Assembly (NCBI RefSeq): GCF_014635065.1
Contig: NZ_BMCG01000002.1
Location: 248,001 to 312,000, forward strand
Source of the DNA: Oxalicibacterium flavum
Lineage (GTDB): Bacteria > Pseudomonadota > Gammaproteobacteria > Burkholderiales > Burkholderiaceae_D
Reading direction: 5' to 3'
DNA: 64,000 nt
The notes beneath the pieces are model-generated. The model worked only from the letters and a program-made list of their open reading frames with translations. It was not told the origin of the DNA and did no database searches. The position numbers and the translations under genes are program-made. Shown piece after piece: positions 16,904 through 26,064 of this stretch (the first letter of the stretch is position 1; each line of letters begins with the position of its first letter).

Positions 16904-17413
16904 TCAGGCGACGCGCCGGCCGACGATCACAAGGTCGCGTTCGATGCCGTCCAGCACCGCGATGCGCGGCATGTCGGCCCAGCGCACGAAGCCGAAGCGC
17001 TCGAACAGGCCCAGGCTGCGCGCGTTGTGGCCGAAGATCAGGCCGACCAGCGTGTGCACGTCCAGCGCCGGTGCTACCTCCATTGCTTGTTGCAGCAGGT
17101 AGCTGCCCAGGCCATGGCGGCGCATCGATTCATGGACGTAGATCGAAACCTCGGCGGTATGGCGATACGCCGCGCGCGGATGAAAGTTGGAAAACGACAG
17201 CCAGCCGACGATGCGCCCGTCCTGCTCCGCTACCCAGATCGGCCGCGTCGCGGGCGCATGCTCATGGAACCAGGTCAGCCGTGCATCGACAGTCACAGGC
17301 TCCAGATCGGCCGTGACCTCGCGCGAAGCGATCGTGCTGTTGTAGATATCGACGATGGCAGGCAGGTCGGCCAGCGTGGCGAGACGATGGGAAAAAGATG
17401 GCGAACGAGGCAT
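16904..17413 (-). CDS. GNAT N-acetyltransferase (Pat/YncA-like)
   Basis: About 169 residues from MPRSPSFSHRLATLADLPAI; the frame is open upstream into the pilZ gene but homologous sequence begins here. Acetyl-CoA-binding signature 'ESMRRHGLGSYLLQQAMEVA', followed by 'HNARSLGLFERFGFVRWADMPRI', is typical of phosphinothricin/methionine-sulfoximine acetyltransferase-like GNATs. Substrate unknown. It sits between pilZ and tatD on the same strand, an addition to the usual holB-pilZ-tatD order. Confidence 0.85.
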   Translation of the reverse strand: MPRSPSFSHRLATLADLPAIVDIYNSTIASREVTADLEPVTVDARLTWFHEHAPATRPIWVAEQDGRIVGWLSFSNFHPRAAYRHTAEVSIYVHESMRRHGLGSYLLQQAMEVAPALDVHTLVGLIFGHNARSLGLFERFGFVRWADMPRIAVLDGIERDLVIVGRRVA

Positions 17414-17480
17414 GGAGCGAGGTGATGAACCTGATTGCGGAAAGTCCGGCTGTGGAATCAGGCTGGAAATCGGATGTGAT

Positions 17481-17843
17481 TCAGAGCGTGTGCGTGGCGC
17501 GCGACGAGCCGAGCGCCGCACCCAGCAGTTCCTCGATGCGTTGCTTGACGCGCTGCCCGCTGTCGTCGGCCGAGAACTGCACGCCGATGCCTTGCGCCTT
17601 GTTGTTGGCACCGGCCGGCGTGATCCAGGCGATCTTGCCGGCGATCGGGTATTTGGTCGGGTCGTCGAGCAGCGTCAGGATCAGATAAATTTCGTCGCCG
17701 ATCTTGTATTGCTTGGTCGAGGGCACGAAGATGCCGCCATTGGCGAGGAAAGGCATGTAGGCGGCGTAGAGCGCGGATTTTTCCTTGATCGGCAACGACA
17801 GGACCGATGGTCGGCCGGCGGGTGCATTCGGTGTGCTTGTCAT
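17481..17843 (-). CDS. pilZ: PilZ-domain type IV pilus assembly protein
   Basis: 120 residues. The single PilZ domain is recognisable by 'NGGIFVPSTKQYKIGDEIYL' and 'GKIAWITPAGANNKAQGIGVQF'. The N terminus lacks the RxxxR c-di-GMP motif, as in the founding PilZ of Pseudomonas/Xanthomonas, which acts in pilus assembly with PilB and FimX-like partners rather than as a simple c-di-GMP receptor. Position directly downstream of holB (10 bases) matches the conserved holB-pilZ neighbourhood. Start from AAGG spaced 7 bases before the ATG at 17843. Confidence 0.9.
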   Translation of the reverse strand: MTSTPNAPAGRPSVLSLPIKEKSALYAAYMPFLANGGIFVPSTKQYKIGDEIYLILTLLDDPTKYPIAGKIAWITPAGANNKAQGIGVQFSADDSGQRVKQRIEELLGAALGSSRATHTL

Positions 17844-17853
17844 CAACAACCTT

Positions 17854-18882
17854 TCAGGAAAAGAGTGCCGTGTAATCCAGCAGCATGTCCTCGATGAACA
17901 GCTTGGGCGCCAGCGGATGGTCGGCAATCGCGCGCCGCTCGCCGAGCGCCTTGATGCCGCCCAGCAGCGCGGCCGTCTCGACCCGCGTCGCCAGCCGTTC
18001 GATTTCCTTGCGGTAACGCGGATAGTAACGGATTGTGCCGGAAAGTTTGGCCGAAAGCACGTCGTAGAGCCAGCGTTGCTGCCAGCCCACAAGCGCGGCG
18101 ACGGGCGTCTTCTGCAGTGCATCCGCCGTCTTCAGGGCCGCATCGACGGCCGGTTGCGCCAGCTGCTGCAGCAGCACGGTCATGGCCTCGCGGCTGTCGT
18201 TCTGCGAGGCTTCGAGCGCGGCCAGCGGCGCGCCGCCCTGCTCGGCCAGCCAGCCTTCGGCATCCGACAGGTCCTGCGCCTTCAGCCATTGCAGCGCCGC
18301 CTCGCGCGCCGGCATGCTCAATGCGAACTTGCGGCAGCGCGACAGGATCGTCGGCAGAAGGCGGTCGAGGCTGTTGCTGACCAGCAGGAAGGTCGTGTTC
18401 GGCGGCGGCTCCTCGAGCATCTTGAGCAGCGAGTTGGCGGCCGCCGTATTGAGCGCCTCGGCCGGATGCAGCAGCACCACGCGCATGCCGGAGCGGTGCG
18501 TGGAGATGTTCATGAAATCGCCGAGCGCGCGCACCTGGTCGATCTTGATCTCTTTGGATGGCTTGGAAGTCTTGGCCTTCTTGCTTTCGCCCGCCTCACC
18601 GTCCTCGCCCTCGCCGGCTTCGTCTTCCAGCGCCTCGGGACGCACGCGGCGATAGTCGGGATGGCTGTACTGCGCGAACCAGCCGCAGGCGTCGCACTGT
18701 CCGCAGGCATGGCCATCGGCGGACGGCGTTTCGCACAGCAGCGCGGCGGCGCAGGCTTCGGCAAAGTCGGTCTTGCCGATGCCTTGCGGACCATGGAACA
18801 GGATGGCATGCGGCAGGCGCGCGCGCAGTTGGCGCCACTGCGCCCATGCATCGCCCTGCCATGGATAGAGCGTGACGCTCAC
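17854..18882 (-). CDS. holB: DNA polymerase III subunit delta' (clamp loader)
   Basis: 342 residues. Walker-A-like GPQGIGKT at 31-38 and the zinc module C50, C60, C63, C66 match delta' of E. coli. The sensor region '[24 protein letters not shown]' is present. Residues about 85-110 form a low-complexity acidic then Lys-rich insertion ([19 protein letters not shown]) absent from E. coli. Role: stator subunit of the DnaX clamp loader. The start overlaps the tmk stop (ATGA), implying translational coupling. Confidence 0.94.
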   Translation of the reverse strand: MSVTLYPWQGDAWAQWRQLRARLPHAILFHGPQGIGKTDFAEACAAALLCETPSADGHACGQCDACGWFAQYSHPDYRRVRPEALEDEAGEGEDGEAGESKKAKTSKPSKEIKIDQVRALGDFMNISTHRSGMRVVLLHPAEALNTAAANSLLKMLEEPPPNTTFLLVSNSLDRLLPTILSRCRKFALSMPAREAALQWLKAQDLSDAEGWLAEQGGAPLAALEASQNDSREAMTVLLQQLAQPAVDAALKTADALQKTPVAALVGWQQRWLYDVLSAKLSGTIRYYPRYRKEIERLATRVETAALLGGIKALGERRAIADHPLAPKLFIEDMLLDYTALFS

Positions 18883-19493
18883 GCCGCCAATCCTTCCAGC
18901 AGGCCACGCAGTTGCGTTTGAATGTCGGCGATGGATTGCGTGGAATCGATCACGCGGAAACGCTGCGGGAATTCGGCGGCGCGGCGCAGGTATTCGGTGC
19001 GCGTGGCGGCAAAGAAGTCAGCCTTCTCCTGCTCGAACTTGTCGAGCGTGCGCGTCGCGTCGAGCCGCGCGCGCGCCACTTCGAGCGGCACGTCGAACAG
19101 CAGCGTCAGATCGGGTTGCAGCTGCGGGTGCACCCATTGTTCGAGCGCCTCGAGCTTGCTGCGATCCAGCTTGCGGCCGCCGCCCTGATAGGCGAAGGTG
19201 GCATCGCTGAAGCGATCGGAGATCACCCAGTCGCCACGTTCCAGGGCCGGTGCGATCACCTGCGCGATGTGTTCGCGGCGCGCCGCGAACATCAGCAACG
19301 CCTCGGTTTCCAGATGCATGGCTTGCTGCAGCAGGATGCCGCGCAGGGCTTCGCCGAGCGCGGTGCCGCCGGGTTCGCGCGTGACGACCACCTGTCTACC
19401 CTGCGCGCGCAGCAGATCGGCCGCGAAATCCAGATGCGTCGATTTGCCCGCGCCATCGATGCCTTCGAAGGTGATGAATCTGCCCTTGCTCAT
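18879..19493 (-). CDS. tmk: Thymidylate kinase
   Basis: 204 residues. P-loop [12 protein letters not shown] (K17), DR(F/Y)-type '[18 protein letters not shown]' and the LID region '[21 protein letters not shown]' identify dTMP kinase. Role: phosphorylates dTMP to dTDP, essential for dTTP synthesis. It is 15 bases after mltG and overlaps holB by 4 bases in the mltG-tmk-holB-pilZ operon. Confidence 0.96.
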   Translation of the reverse strand: MSKGRFITFEGIDGAGKSTHLDFAADLLRAQGRQVVVTREPGGTALGEALRGILLQQAMHLETEALLMFAARREHIAQVIAPALERGDWVISDRFSDATFAYQGGGRKLDRSKLEALEQWVHPQLQPDLTLLFDVPLEVARARLDATRTLDKFEQEKADFFAATRTEYLRRAAEFPQRFRVIDSTQSIADIQTQLRGLLEGLAA

Positions 19494-19508
19494 TGTCTCG
19501 ATCGCAGC

Positions 19509-20492
19509 CTAGCGGCCGCGTATGTATTTGTTGACCGCATTGTTGTGCTCGTCGAGCGTCTGCGAGAAATGGCTGCTGCCGTCACCGCGCGAGACGAAGT
19601 ACAGCGCCTCGGTCGGCGCCGGGTTCAGCGCCGCGAACAGCGACTCGGCTCCCGGCAGCGCGATCGGCGTCGGCGGCAGGCCGACGCGCGTATAGGTGTT
19701 GTGTGGAGTGTCGGTCTGCAGGTCGCGCTTGCGGATGCGTCCCTCATAGGCGTCGCCCATGCCGTAGATCACGGTCGGATCGGTCTGCAGCAGCATGCCG
19801 TGACGCAGTCGGTTGACGAACACGCCGGCGATCAGCGTGCGTTCCTCGCGGCGGCCGGTCTCCTTCTCGACGATGGAAGCCATCGTCAATGCCTGGTATG
19901 GCGTCTTGTACGGCAGATTGGGATCGCGCTTGGCCCATTGCTCGTCGAGCCGCTTCATCATCGCGCGGTGCGCCTGACGATAGACGAGGATATCGCTGGA
20001 ATTCTTGGCGAACAGGTAGGTGTCCGGATAGAACAGGCCTTCCGGCTGCTTGAAGTCGGGGGAAATCTTCGCCATCAGTTCGGCGTCGGTCAGGCCGGCC
20101 GTATCGTGCTTGAGCGCCGGGTGCGCATCGATTTCCTGGCGCATCTGGCGGAAGGTCCAGCCCTCGATGATGGTCACGGCTTCCTGCGCGAACTCGCCGC
20201 GCACGATCTGTTCGAGCAGGCGCTTGGGCGTGGTGCCGTGCTTGAGCTCGTAGGTGCCGGCCTTGATGCGAGCCGCTTCGCCCTTGAACTGCGCCAGCGC
20301 CATCATCAGTATCGGTGCCACCGGCACGCCGGCTTCCTCGATCTGCCGCATGCTGCTTTTCAGACCGCTGCCGGACTGGATCGTGAATTCGATGGGAGGA
20401 CCTTCGGTGGTGATCGGCCGATCAGCCCAGAACAGGAAGGATGCGCCAAGAATGATGGCGAACAGGAACAGCCGCCTTAGAGTTGTCTTCAT
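19509..20492 (-). CDS. mltG: Endolytic murein transglycosylase MltG (YceG)
   Basis: 327 residues: short cytoplasmic N terminus, one membrane helix (about 7-24), LysM-like periplasmic region and the YceG catalytic domain with IVEKET at 207-212 (catalytic Glu) and 'LLQTDPTVIYGMGD'. Family role: cleaves nascent glycan strands in the periplasm and sets strand length. First gene of the minus-strand operon; divergent from ygfZ across 115 bases. Confidence 0.95.
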   Translation of the reverse strand: MKTTLRRLFLFAIILGASFLFWADRPITTEGPPIEFTIQSGSGLKSSMRQIEEAGVPVAPILMMALAQFKGEAARIKAGTYELKHGTTPKRLLEQIVRGEFAQEAVTIIEGWTFRQMRQEIDAHPALKHDTAGLTDAELMAKISPDFKQPEGLFYPDTYLFAKNSSDILVYRQAHRAMMKRLDEQWAKRDPNLPYKTPYQALTMASIVEKETGRREERTLIAGVFVNRLRHGMLLQTDPTVIYGMGDAYEGRIRKRDLQTDTPHNTYTRVGLPPTPIALPGAESLFAALNPAPTEALYFVSRGDGSSHFSQTLDEHNNAVNKYIRGR

Positions 20493-20524
20493 TAAAACCG
20501 TGTCTCGTTGAAATCGGGTGCAAT

Positions 20525-20553
20525 CCGACGCGTTTTTGCCACGCCACTATAAT
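20525..20553 (+). promoter_or_regulatory. Candidate promoter of ygfZ
   Basis: A consensus -10 TATAAT (20548-20553) lies 17 bases downstream of a weak -35 (CCGACG, 20525-20530), about 55 bases upstream of the ygfZ ATG, in the divergent mltG/ygfZ interval. Only the -10 is convincing. Confidence 0.4.
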
Positions 20554-20607
20554 CAGCCCTAATGATAATGGCTGAATTCCCTTCCGCCCAATTTATTCAC
20601 GGAAATC

Positions 20608-21654
20608 ATGACAACCTGGCTGAATTTTCTGGCTGAACACGGCGCGCGCATCACCGATGACAACGGTACGCCCGTCATTGCATTCGAAAGCAACGAGGCC
20701 GCGGAAACCGCGCGCACCAACTTCGTCACGCCGCTCGTGCACCTGGGCCTGATCGCCGCCAGCGGCGAGGAAGCCGCGAGCTTTCTGCATAACCAGTTGA
20801 CCAACGACGTCACGCATCTGCCGGACAATCAGGCGCGGCTGGCCGGCTATTGCTCGCCCAAGGGTCGCCTGCTGGCGAGCCTGCTGATGTGGAAGAGCGG
20901 CGAACGCATCCTGCTGCAGATTCCGCGCGAGATACAGGCCGCGGTGCAAAAGCGGCTGTCGATGTTCATCCTGCGCAGCAAGGCCAAACTGAACGACGCC
21001 GGCGAGGAACTGGTTGCACTCGGCCTGGCCGGCCCTGCAGCCGCCAGCGCACTGCTGCCCTGGTTCCCATCGCTGCCGCTGGCAATCTATGACAAGGTCG
21101 AGACCGAGGACGGCGTCGTGATCCGTCATCCCAACGCTTTCGGCATTCCACGCTACCAGTGGATCACCTCGCCGGAGCGCGCGGTCGCGGCATGGCCGCA
21201 TCTGACCTCCATCCTGCAGCCATCCGGCGACGATGCCTGGAAACTGGCCGAGATCGAGGCTGGCGTGCCGCACATCACGGCCGCCACGCAGGAACAGTTC
21301 GTGCCGCAGATGATCAATTTCGAACTGATCGGCGGCGTCAACTTCAAGAAGGGCTGCTATCCGGGACAGGAGATCGTCGCGCGCAGCCAGTATCTGGGCA
21401 AGCTCAAGCGCCGCATGATGCATGCCACGGTGGAGGCCGACAAGGTCGTACCCGGGACCGAGATCTTTTCGGCCGCCGATCCGCAGCAGCCTTGCGGCAT
21501 GGTCGTCAATGCCGCGCGCATCGATGCCAGCCGCATCGATTGCCTGGTCGAGATCAAGCTCGCGTCTGCCGAACAGGATGTGCACCTGGGCTCGGCCGGC
21601 GGCCCTGTGCTCGCCTTCCAGCCGCTGCCCTACGAACTGACCGATCCAGTCTGA
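20608..21654 (+). CDS. ygfZ: YgfZ/GcvT-like folate-binding Fe-S maintenance protein
   Basis: 348 residues. The hallmark K-G-C-Y-P-G-Q-E motif is present with C250, the reactive cysteine of YgfZ; the N-terminal GcvT-like fold has 'EAASFLHNQLTNDVTHL' and 'YCSPKGRLLASLLMW'. Family role: tetrahydrofolate-dependent factor for repair or assembly of certain Fe-S proteins such as MiaB. The stop codon overlaps the start of the DUF4936 gene by one base (TGATG). Confidence 0.93.
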   Translation: MTTWLNFLAEHGARITDDNGTPVIAFESNEAAETARTNFVTPLVHLGLIAASGEEAASFLHNQLTNDVTHLPDNQARLAGYCSPKGRLLASLLMWKSGERILLQIPREIQAAVQKRLSMFILRSKAKLNDAGEELVALGLAGPAAASALLPWFPSLPLAIYDKVETEDGVVIRHPNAFGIPRYQWITSPERAVAAWPHLTSILQPSGDDAWKLAEIEAGVPHITAATQEQFVPQMINFELIGGVNFKKGCYPGQEIVARSQYLGKLKRRMMHATVEADKVVPGTEIFSAADPQQPCGMVVNAARIDASRIDCLVEIKLASAEQDVHLGSAGGPVLAFQPLPYELTDPV

Positions 21655-21965
21655 TGTCTGCGTCCCGTGCCATGGCGAGCGATCTCTATATCTATTACCG
21701 CGTAAGTGAAGCCGATGCCACGCACTTTGCGCAGGCGGCGGCACGCATGCAGCGCGAGCTCGCGCAACGGCATGGCGTGGCTGCCGCACTGAAACGCCGG
21801 CCGCAGGCGCAGGACGGCATGCATACGTGGATGGAGGTCTATCTGGCGGCCGATGACGGCTTCGAAGCCGCGCTGGCGCAGGCGGTAGCGAACAGCGATC
21901 TGCCCGCCTTTATCGCCGGCGAGCGGCATGTCGAACATTTCGTGGACGTGTCGCCATGTGCCTGA
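21654..21965 (+). CDS. DUF4936 family protein
   Basis: 103 residues, soluble, beginning MSASRAMASDLYIYYRVSEA. Landmarks 'DGMHTWMEVYLAADDGFEAAL' and 'ERHVEHFVDVSPCA' match the small DUF4936 family that in Betaproteobacteria follows ygfZ; function unknown. Coupled to ygfZ by a TGATG overlap at the start, and its own 3' end overlaps the next gene by 10 bases (start 21956). Confidence 0.8.
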   Translation: MSASRAMASDLYIYYRVSEADATHFAQAAARMQRELAQRHGVAAALKRRPQAQDGMHTWMEVYLAADDGFEAALAQAVANSDLPAFIAGERHVEHFVDVSPCA

Positions 21966-22750
21966 TCGTCTTTGCCTGGAAAGTCATCCCCGGCCTGCCG
22001 CTGCTGGCCGCCGGCAACCGCGACGAATTCCTCGCGCGTCCGGCAACGGCTGCCGAATGGTGGACCAGCCATCCGCAGGTTTTTGCGGGACGCGACCTGC
22101 TGGCCGGCGGCACCTGGATGGGCATTACGCGCGACGGACGTTTCGCTGCCATCACCAATATCCGCGCTCCCGCCGAAATGCGCAGCGATGCGCCTTCGCG
22201 CGGTGCGCTGGTAGCAGACTACCTGGGCGGCAGCATGTCGCCGGCCGAGTACATTGCCGGCATCGCGCCCGAGGCGGCCAGGTACAACGGCTTCAATCTG
22301 CTGATCGGCAATGCGCAGGAACTGCTCTGGTTTTCCAATCGCGGCGATGGCGACGAACGCAACGGCAAGGCGCTGGAACCCGGAATCTACGGCATCTCGA
22401 ATGCGCTGCTCGATTCGCCCTGGCCCAAGGTGGTGCGCGCCAAGGCGCAGTTCGCGAGCCTGCTGTGCCAGGGCGCGCCGGAAGATACCTTCTTCGACAT
22501 GCTGTCCGACACCACCTGCGCCTCAGACTGCCGCCTGCCCGATACCGGCGTCGGTCTCGAGCGCGAGCGCATGCTGTCGCCGATCTGCATCGTCTCTCCC
22601 GATTACGGCACGCGCGTGTCGACGCTGGTCAAGCTGCATGCGGATGGCCGCGCCGCACTGATGGAAAGAGCGCCGGCGCCAGCCGCGCATGCGCAGCAGC
22701 AGGAACGCGCCAAGCCGGGTGTGTGCTGCAAGGGCTTTCGGGCCACCTGA
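21956..22750 (+). CDS. NRDE/TANGO2 family protein
   Basis: 264 residues starting MCLIVFAWKVIPG, with the diagnostic AGNRDEF motif near residue 20 and 'AGGTWMGITRDGRFAAITNIR'. The family is shared with eukaryotic TANGO2, implicated in haem and lipid handling; the bacterial role is not established. The N-terminal Cys after Met removal would make it Ntn-hydrolase-like. It ends with an unusual Cys pair 'PGVCCKGFRAT'. Third gene of ygfZ-DUF4936-NRDE. Confidence 0.85.
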   Translation: MCLIVFAWKVIPGLPLLAAGNRDEFLARPATAAEWWTSHPQVFAGRDLLAGGTWMGITRDGRFAAITNIRAPAEMRSDAPSRGALVADYLGGSMSPAEYIAGIAPEAARYNGFNLLIGNAQELLWFSNRGDGDERNGKALEPGIYGISNALLDSPWPKVVRAKAQFASLLCQGAPEDTFFDMLSDTTCASDCRLPDTGVGLERERMLSPICIVSPDYGTRVSTLVKLHADGRAALMERAPAPAAHAQQQERAKPGVCCKGFRAT

Positions 22751-22779
22751 TCGGACCGCGCTGCAATCTGGCGCCGTCG

Positions 22780-23676
22780 TCAGCCCTTCAGCCGAGTGCG
22801 CAGCAACTCGCGCACATGCGGCACCGCATCATAAGGATCGCGCGGATTGCGGCCTTCGATCAGGTCTTCCATGCGCCGGCGTGCGTTCTCCAGCGGTTCC
22901 TGTTCCGAATACACATAGAAGCGCCCTTCGCGTATCGCATCGAAGGCCTGGGTCGCCACCTGCGCGGCGCTGACCTTGCCTGCCAGCACCGCTTTTTCCG
23001 AGAAGGCCTGCGCGGTGCGCTGGCTGACGGTCGGCACCGTGGTCTCGCCATCGGCGCGATTGCGCGCCGAGTCATGAATGCCGGTCGGCACGAAGTACGG
23101 ACACAGCAGCGATACGCCGATCGGTGCTTCGATCAGTTGCAGGTCCTGGTACAGGGTTTCGGTCAGCGACACGACGGCATGCTTGGAGACGTTGTAAATG
23201 CCCATGGTCGGCGCATTCTGCAGACCGGCCACCGAGGCGGTATTGACGATGTGGCCGCGATAGCCGGGATTTTCCCTGGCGGCTGCCAGCATCAGCGGCG
23301 TGAAGATGCGCACGCCATGGATCACGCCGAACAGGTTGACGCCGAGCAGCCAGTCCCAGTCGGCTTCCGAGTTTTCCCAGATCAGGCCGCCGGCGCCGAC
23401 ACCGGCGTTGTTGAACAGCAGGTGCACGACGCCAAAGCGCGTCATCGCGGCATCGGCCAGTGCCTGAACCTGCTCGGCACGGCTGACGTCGCAGTGCAGC
23501 GCCAGTACTTCCGCGCCGGCCTCGCACAGCTCCGTCTCGATCAGTGCGAGGGCGGCGGGTTCGATATCGGCCAGTACCAGACGCATGCCGAGCCGCGCGC
23601 CAAGACGCGCGAACTCCCTGCCGAAACCGCTGGCGGCGCCGGTAATGACGACGACCCGCCCTGCGAACTCGGTCAC
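22780..23676 (-). CDS. Short-chain dehydrogenase/reductase (SDR)
   Basis: About 298 residues. Cofactor motif TGAASGFGRE (TGxxxGxG) near the N terminus, 'NNAGVGAGG', catalytic Ser in 'VNTASVAGL' and YNVSK (YxxxK). A GTG start at 23676 overlaps the TGA of the upstream thioesterase gene (GTGA), and this is where SDR homology begins; longer ATG-started frames run into the thioesterase gene. Substrate unknown; residues 225-298 form the substrate lid. Likely cotranscribed with the thioesterase, perhaps acting on acyl-CoA-derived substrates (inference). Confidence 0.88.
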   Translation of the reverse strand: MTEFAGRVVVITGAASGFGREFARLGARLGMRLVLADIEPAALALIETELCEAGAEVLALHCDVSRAEQVQALADAAMTRFGVVHLLFNNAGVGAGGLIWENSEADWDWLLGVNLFGVIHGVRIFTPLMLAAARENPGYRGHIVNTASVAGLQNAPTMGIYNVSKHAVVSLTETLYQDLQLIEAPIGVSLLCPYFVPTGIHDSARNRADGETTVPTVSQRTAQAFSEKAVLAGKVSAAQVATQAFDAIREGRFYVYSEQEPLENARRRMEDLIEGRNPRDPYDAVPHVRELLRTRLKG

Positions 23677-24116
23677 CGCGATGTCCCCTGTTCGGTCCCG
23701 GAGAGTTTCCGGCCCACCTCTGCGCGGCGAATGAACTTGAAGGTGCCGGCGGCCTTCGCCACCAGGCGCTCGCCATTCCACAGTTCACCTTCGCAGAAAT
23801 AAATGCTGGACGAGGCATGCAGCACCTTGCCCCTGGCACGCAGCACGCTGCCTTCGGTGCCGCCCGGCTGCATGAAGCTGGTTTTCATCTCGATCGTGAC
23901 GCCGCTGCGTATCTCAGGATCGAGCGAGCGGCCGGCCAGCGACATCACATTGTCCAGCATGGTCATGACCACGCCGCCATGCGCGACATGCCAGCTATTG
24001 AGATGACGATGTGCGAGGGTCAGCTCGACCTCGGCCAGACCGTTGCCGGATTCGACAACCGAGATGCCGAGTTCTTCAAGAAAAGGAATGGGGATGGAGG
24101 TCGATGCGGCAGTCAT
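23673..24116 (-). CDS. PaaI-family hotdog thioesterase
   Basis: 147 residues with a single hotdog domain: 'HRHLNSWHVAHGGVVMTMLDNVMSLAG' holds the HGG(V) and catalytic acidic region of the PaaI/YigI type, and 'MKTSFMQPG' follows. Family role: hydrolyses acyl-CoA or aromatic acyl-CoA thioesters. First gene of a two-gene operon with the SDR (4-base overlap). Confidence 0.87.
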   Translation of the reverse strand: MTAASTSIPIPFLEELGISVVESGNGLAEVELTLAHRHLNSWHVAHGGVVMTMLDNVMSLAGRSLDPEIRSGVTIEMKTSFMQPGGTEGSVLRARGKVLHASSSIYFCEGELWNGERLVAKAAGTFKFIRRAEVGRKLSGTEQGTSR

Positions 24117-24238
24117 GAATAGGAACCGGAAAGCGTATGTACAAGGATCGTCATTCTAAAGCATGACATCGGCGCCGCCCGCGGCGGCATCGCTCCATCC
24201 CTTCAATTCCACCGCCGTTGCCGGCCATTGCAGGATGT

Positions 24239-24274
24239 AAGCGTTACGTAAGACTGGCGCAAGCATTGCGTAAG
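24239..24274 (+). promoter_or_regulatory. Direct repeats with embedded sigma54-like -24/-12 element
   Basis: Two 14-base direct repeats, AAGCGTTACGTAAG (24239-24252) and AAGCATTGCGTAAG (24261-24274), differ at two positions and are spaced 22 bases start to start (two helical turns). The stretch TGGCGC-N5-TTGC at 24255-24269 has the GG-N10-GC geometry of a sigma54 promoter. Either reading (activator half-sites or sigma54 promoter) would serve the MHS transporter starting at 24361. Confidence 0.45.
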
Positions 24275-24360
24275 TTTTTCGTCGCACACTTCCGCCCGTA
24301 AACACCGTGTGCAATTTTTTTCAACGCACATACAAGATTAATAAACTTCAGGAGACCCTC

Positions 24361-26022
24361 ATGGCGACATCCACACCCGTCCGGGCAGGCATCACGCCGG
24401 AAGAAAGAAAGGTCATCTTCGCTTCATCGCTGGGTACCGTTTTCGAATGGTATGACTTTTACCTCTACGGTTCGCTCGCAGCCATCATCGCCAAGCAGTT
24501 CTTTGCCGGCACCGATCCGAACACCGCCTTCATCTTCGCGCTGCTGGCATTTGCCGCCGGCTTCATCGTGCGTCCGTTCGGCGCCATCGTGTTCGGCCGC
24601 CTCGGCGATCTGATCGGCCGCAAATACACCTTCCTCGTCACCATCGTCATCATGGGCGCCTCGACCTTCATCGTCGGCCTGCTGCCCAACTACGAATCCA
24701 TCGGCATCGCCGCTCCGATCATCCTGATCATCCTGCGCATCCTGCAGGGTCTGGCGCTCGGCGGTGAGTACGGCGGCGCAGCCACCTACGTGGCCGAGCA
24801 TGCCCCGCACGGCAAGCGCGGCGCCTTCACCTCGTGGATCCAGACCACGGCGACCATGGGCCTGTTCATGTCGCTGCTGATCATTCTCGGCACGCGTACC
24901 GCCGTCGGCGAAGAAGAATTCGCTGCATGGGGCTGGCGCATTCCGTTCCTGATCTCGATCTTCCTGCTCGGCATCTCGGTCTGGATTCGCATGTCGATGA
25001 ATGAATCGCCTGCCTTCGTCAAGATGAAGGCCGAGGGCAAGACCTCCAAGGCTCCGCTGACCGAAGCCTTCGCACAGTGGAAGAACCTGAAGATCGTGAT
25101 CCTGGCGCTGATCGGCCTGACCGCCGGCCAGGCCGTGGTCTGGTACACCGGCCAGTTCTATGCGCTGTTCTTCCTGACGCAGACGCTCAAGGTTGACGGC
25201 GCCACCGCCAACATCCTGATCGCCGCCTCGCTGCTGCTGGCCACGCCGTTCTTCGTGATCTTCGGCTCGCTGTCGGACCGTATCGGCCGCAAGCCGATCA
25301 TCCTCGGCGGCTGCCTGATCGCCGCAGTCACTTACTTCCCGATCTTCAGCGCGCTGACCCACTACGCCAACCCGGCGCTGGAAGCCGCACAGCAAAGCTC
25401 GCCAGTGGTGGTGACGGCCGATCCGAACACCTGCCAGTTCCAGTTCAACCCGACCGGCACCAAGAAGTTCACCTCGTCCTGCGACATCGCCAAGGGCAAG
25501 CTGGCGGCCGCCTCGGTCAACTACTCGAACGTCGATGCGCCTGCGGGCACCGTTGCCACCGTCAAGATCGGCGATACCGTGCTGAACTCGTATGACGCCA
25601 ATGGCCTGTCCAAGGAAGAAGCCGCCGAGAAGGACAAGGCCTTCACCAAGGAACTGACCGACGCCATCAAGGCCCACGGCTATCCGACCAAGGCCGATCC
25701 CGACCAGATCAACTACGGCATGACGCTGCTGCTGCTGTTCATCCTGGTGCTGTACGTGACCATGGTCTATGGCCCGATCGCCGCCATGCTGGTGGAGATG
25801 TTCCCGACCCGCATCCGCTATACCTCCATGTCGCTGCCGTATCACATCGGTAACGGCTGGTTCGGCGGCCTGCTGCCGACCACGGCCTTCGCGCTGGTGG
25901 CCTTCAAGGGCGATATCTACTACGGTCTCTGGTATCCGATCATCGTGGCCCTGATCACCTTCGTGGTCGGCCTGCTGTTCGTCAAGGAAACCAAGGACAA
26001 CGACATTTACGCCAATGATTGA
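24361..26022 (+). CDS. MHS-family MFS transporter (ProP/ShiA/KgtP type) with long periplasmic insert
   Basis: 553 residues, 12 predicted helices. The metabolite:H+ symporter signature is clear: 'GTVFEWYDFYLYGSLA' (TM1), 'RPFGAIVFGRLGDLIGRKYTF' and 'LGGEYGGAATYVAEHAP'. Family members carry organic acids, proline/betaine or shikimate. Between TM9 and TM10 (periplasmic side) there is an insert of about 100 polar residues (roughly 350-450) containing only two Cys, C358 and C374, suited to a disulfide; this lengthens the protein beyond the usual 430-500. Ribosome binding site AGGAG. Start at 24361 rather than the upstream ATG at 24307 because of this site. Confidence 0.9.
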   Translation: MATSTPVRAGITPEERKVIFASSLGTVFEWYDFYLYGSLAAIIAKQFFAGTDPNTAFIFALLAFAAGFIVRPFGAIVFGRLGDLIGRKYTFLVTIVIMGASTFIVGLLPNYESIGIAAPIILIILRILQGLALGGEYGGAATYVAEHAPHGKRGAFTSWIQTTATMGLFMSLLIILGTRTAVGEEEFAAWGWRIPFLISIFLLGISVWIRMSMNESPAFVKMKAEGKTSKAPLTEAFAQWKNLKIVILALIGLTAGQAVVWYTGQFYALFFLTQTLKVDGATANILIAASLLLATPFFVIFGSLSDRIGRKPIILGGCLIAAVTYFPIFSALTHYANPALEAAQQSSPVVVTADPNTCQFQFNPTGTKKFTSSCDIAKGKLAAASVNYSNVDAPAGTVATVKIGDTVLNSYDANGLSKEEAAEKDKAFTKELTDAIKAHGYPTKADPDQINYGMTLLLLFILVLYVTMVYGPIAAMLVEMFPTRIRYTSMSLPYHIGNGWFGGLLPTTAFALVAFKGDIYYGLWYPIIVALITFVVGLLFVKETKDNDIYAND

Positions 26023-26064
26023 GTTTGTCTTACTGTAATCTCCTCTGATCCGGGAGTTGCAATT

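Noticed and set aside
24424-25845. Long minus-strand ORF opposite the MHS transporter
   Set aside because: Asp/Arg/Gln-rich shadow frame caused by codon bias; no motif or start signal.
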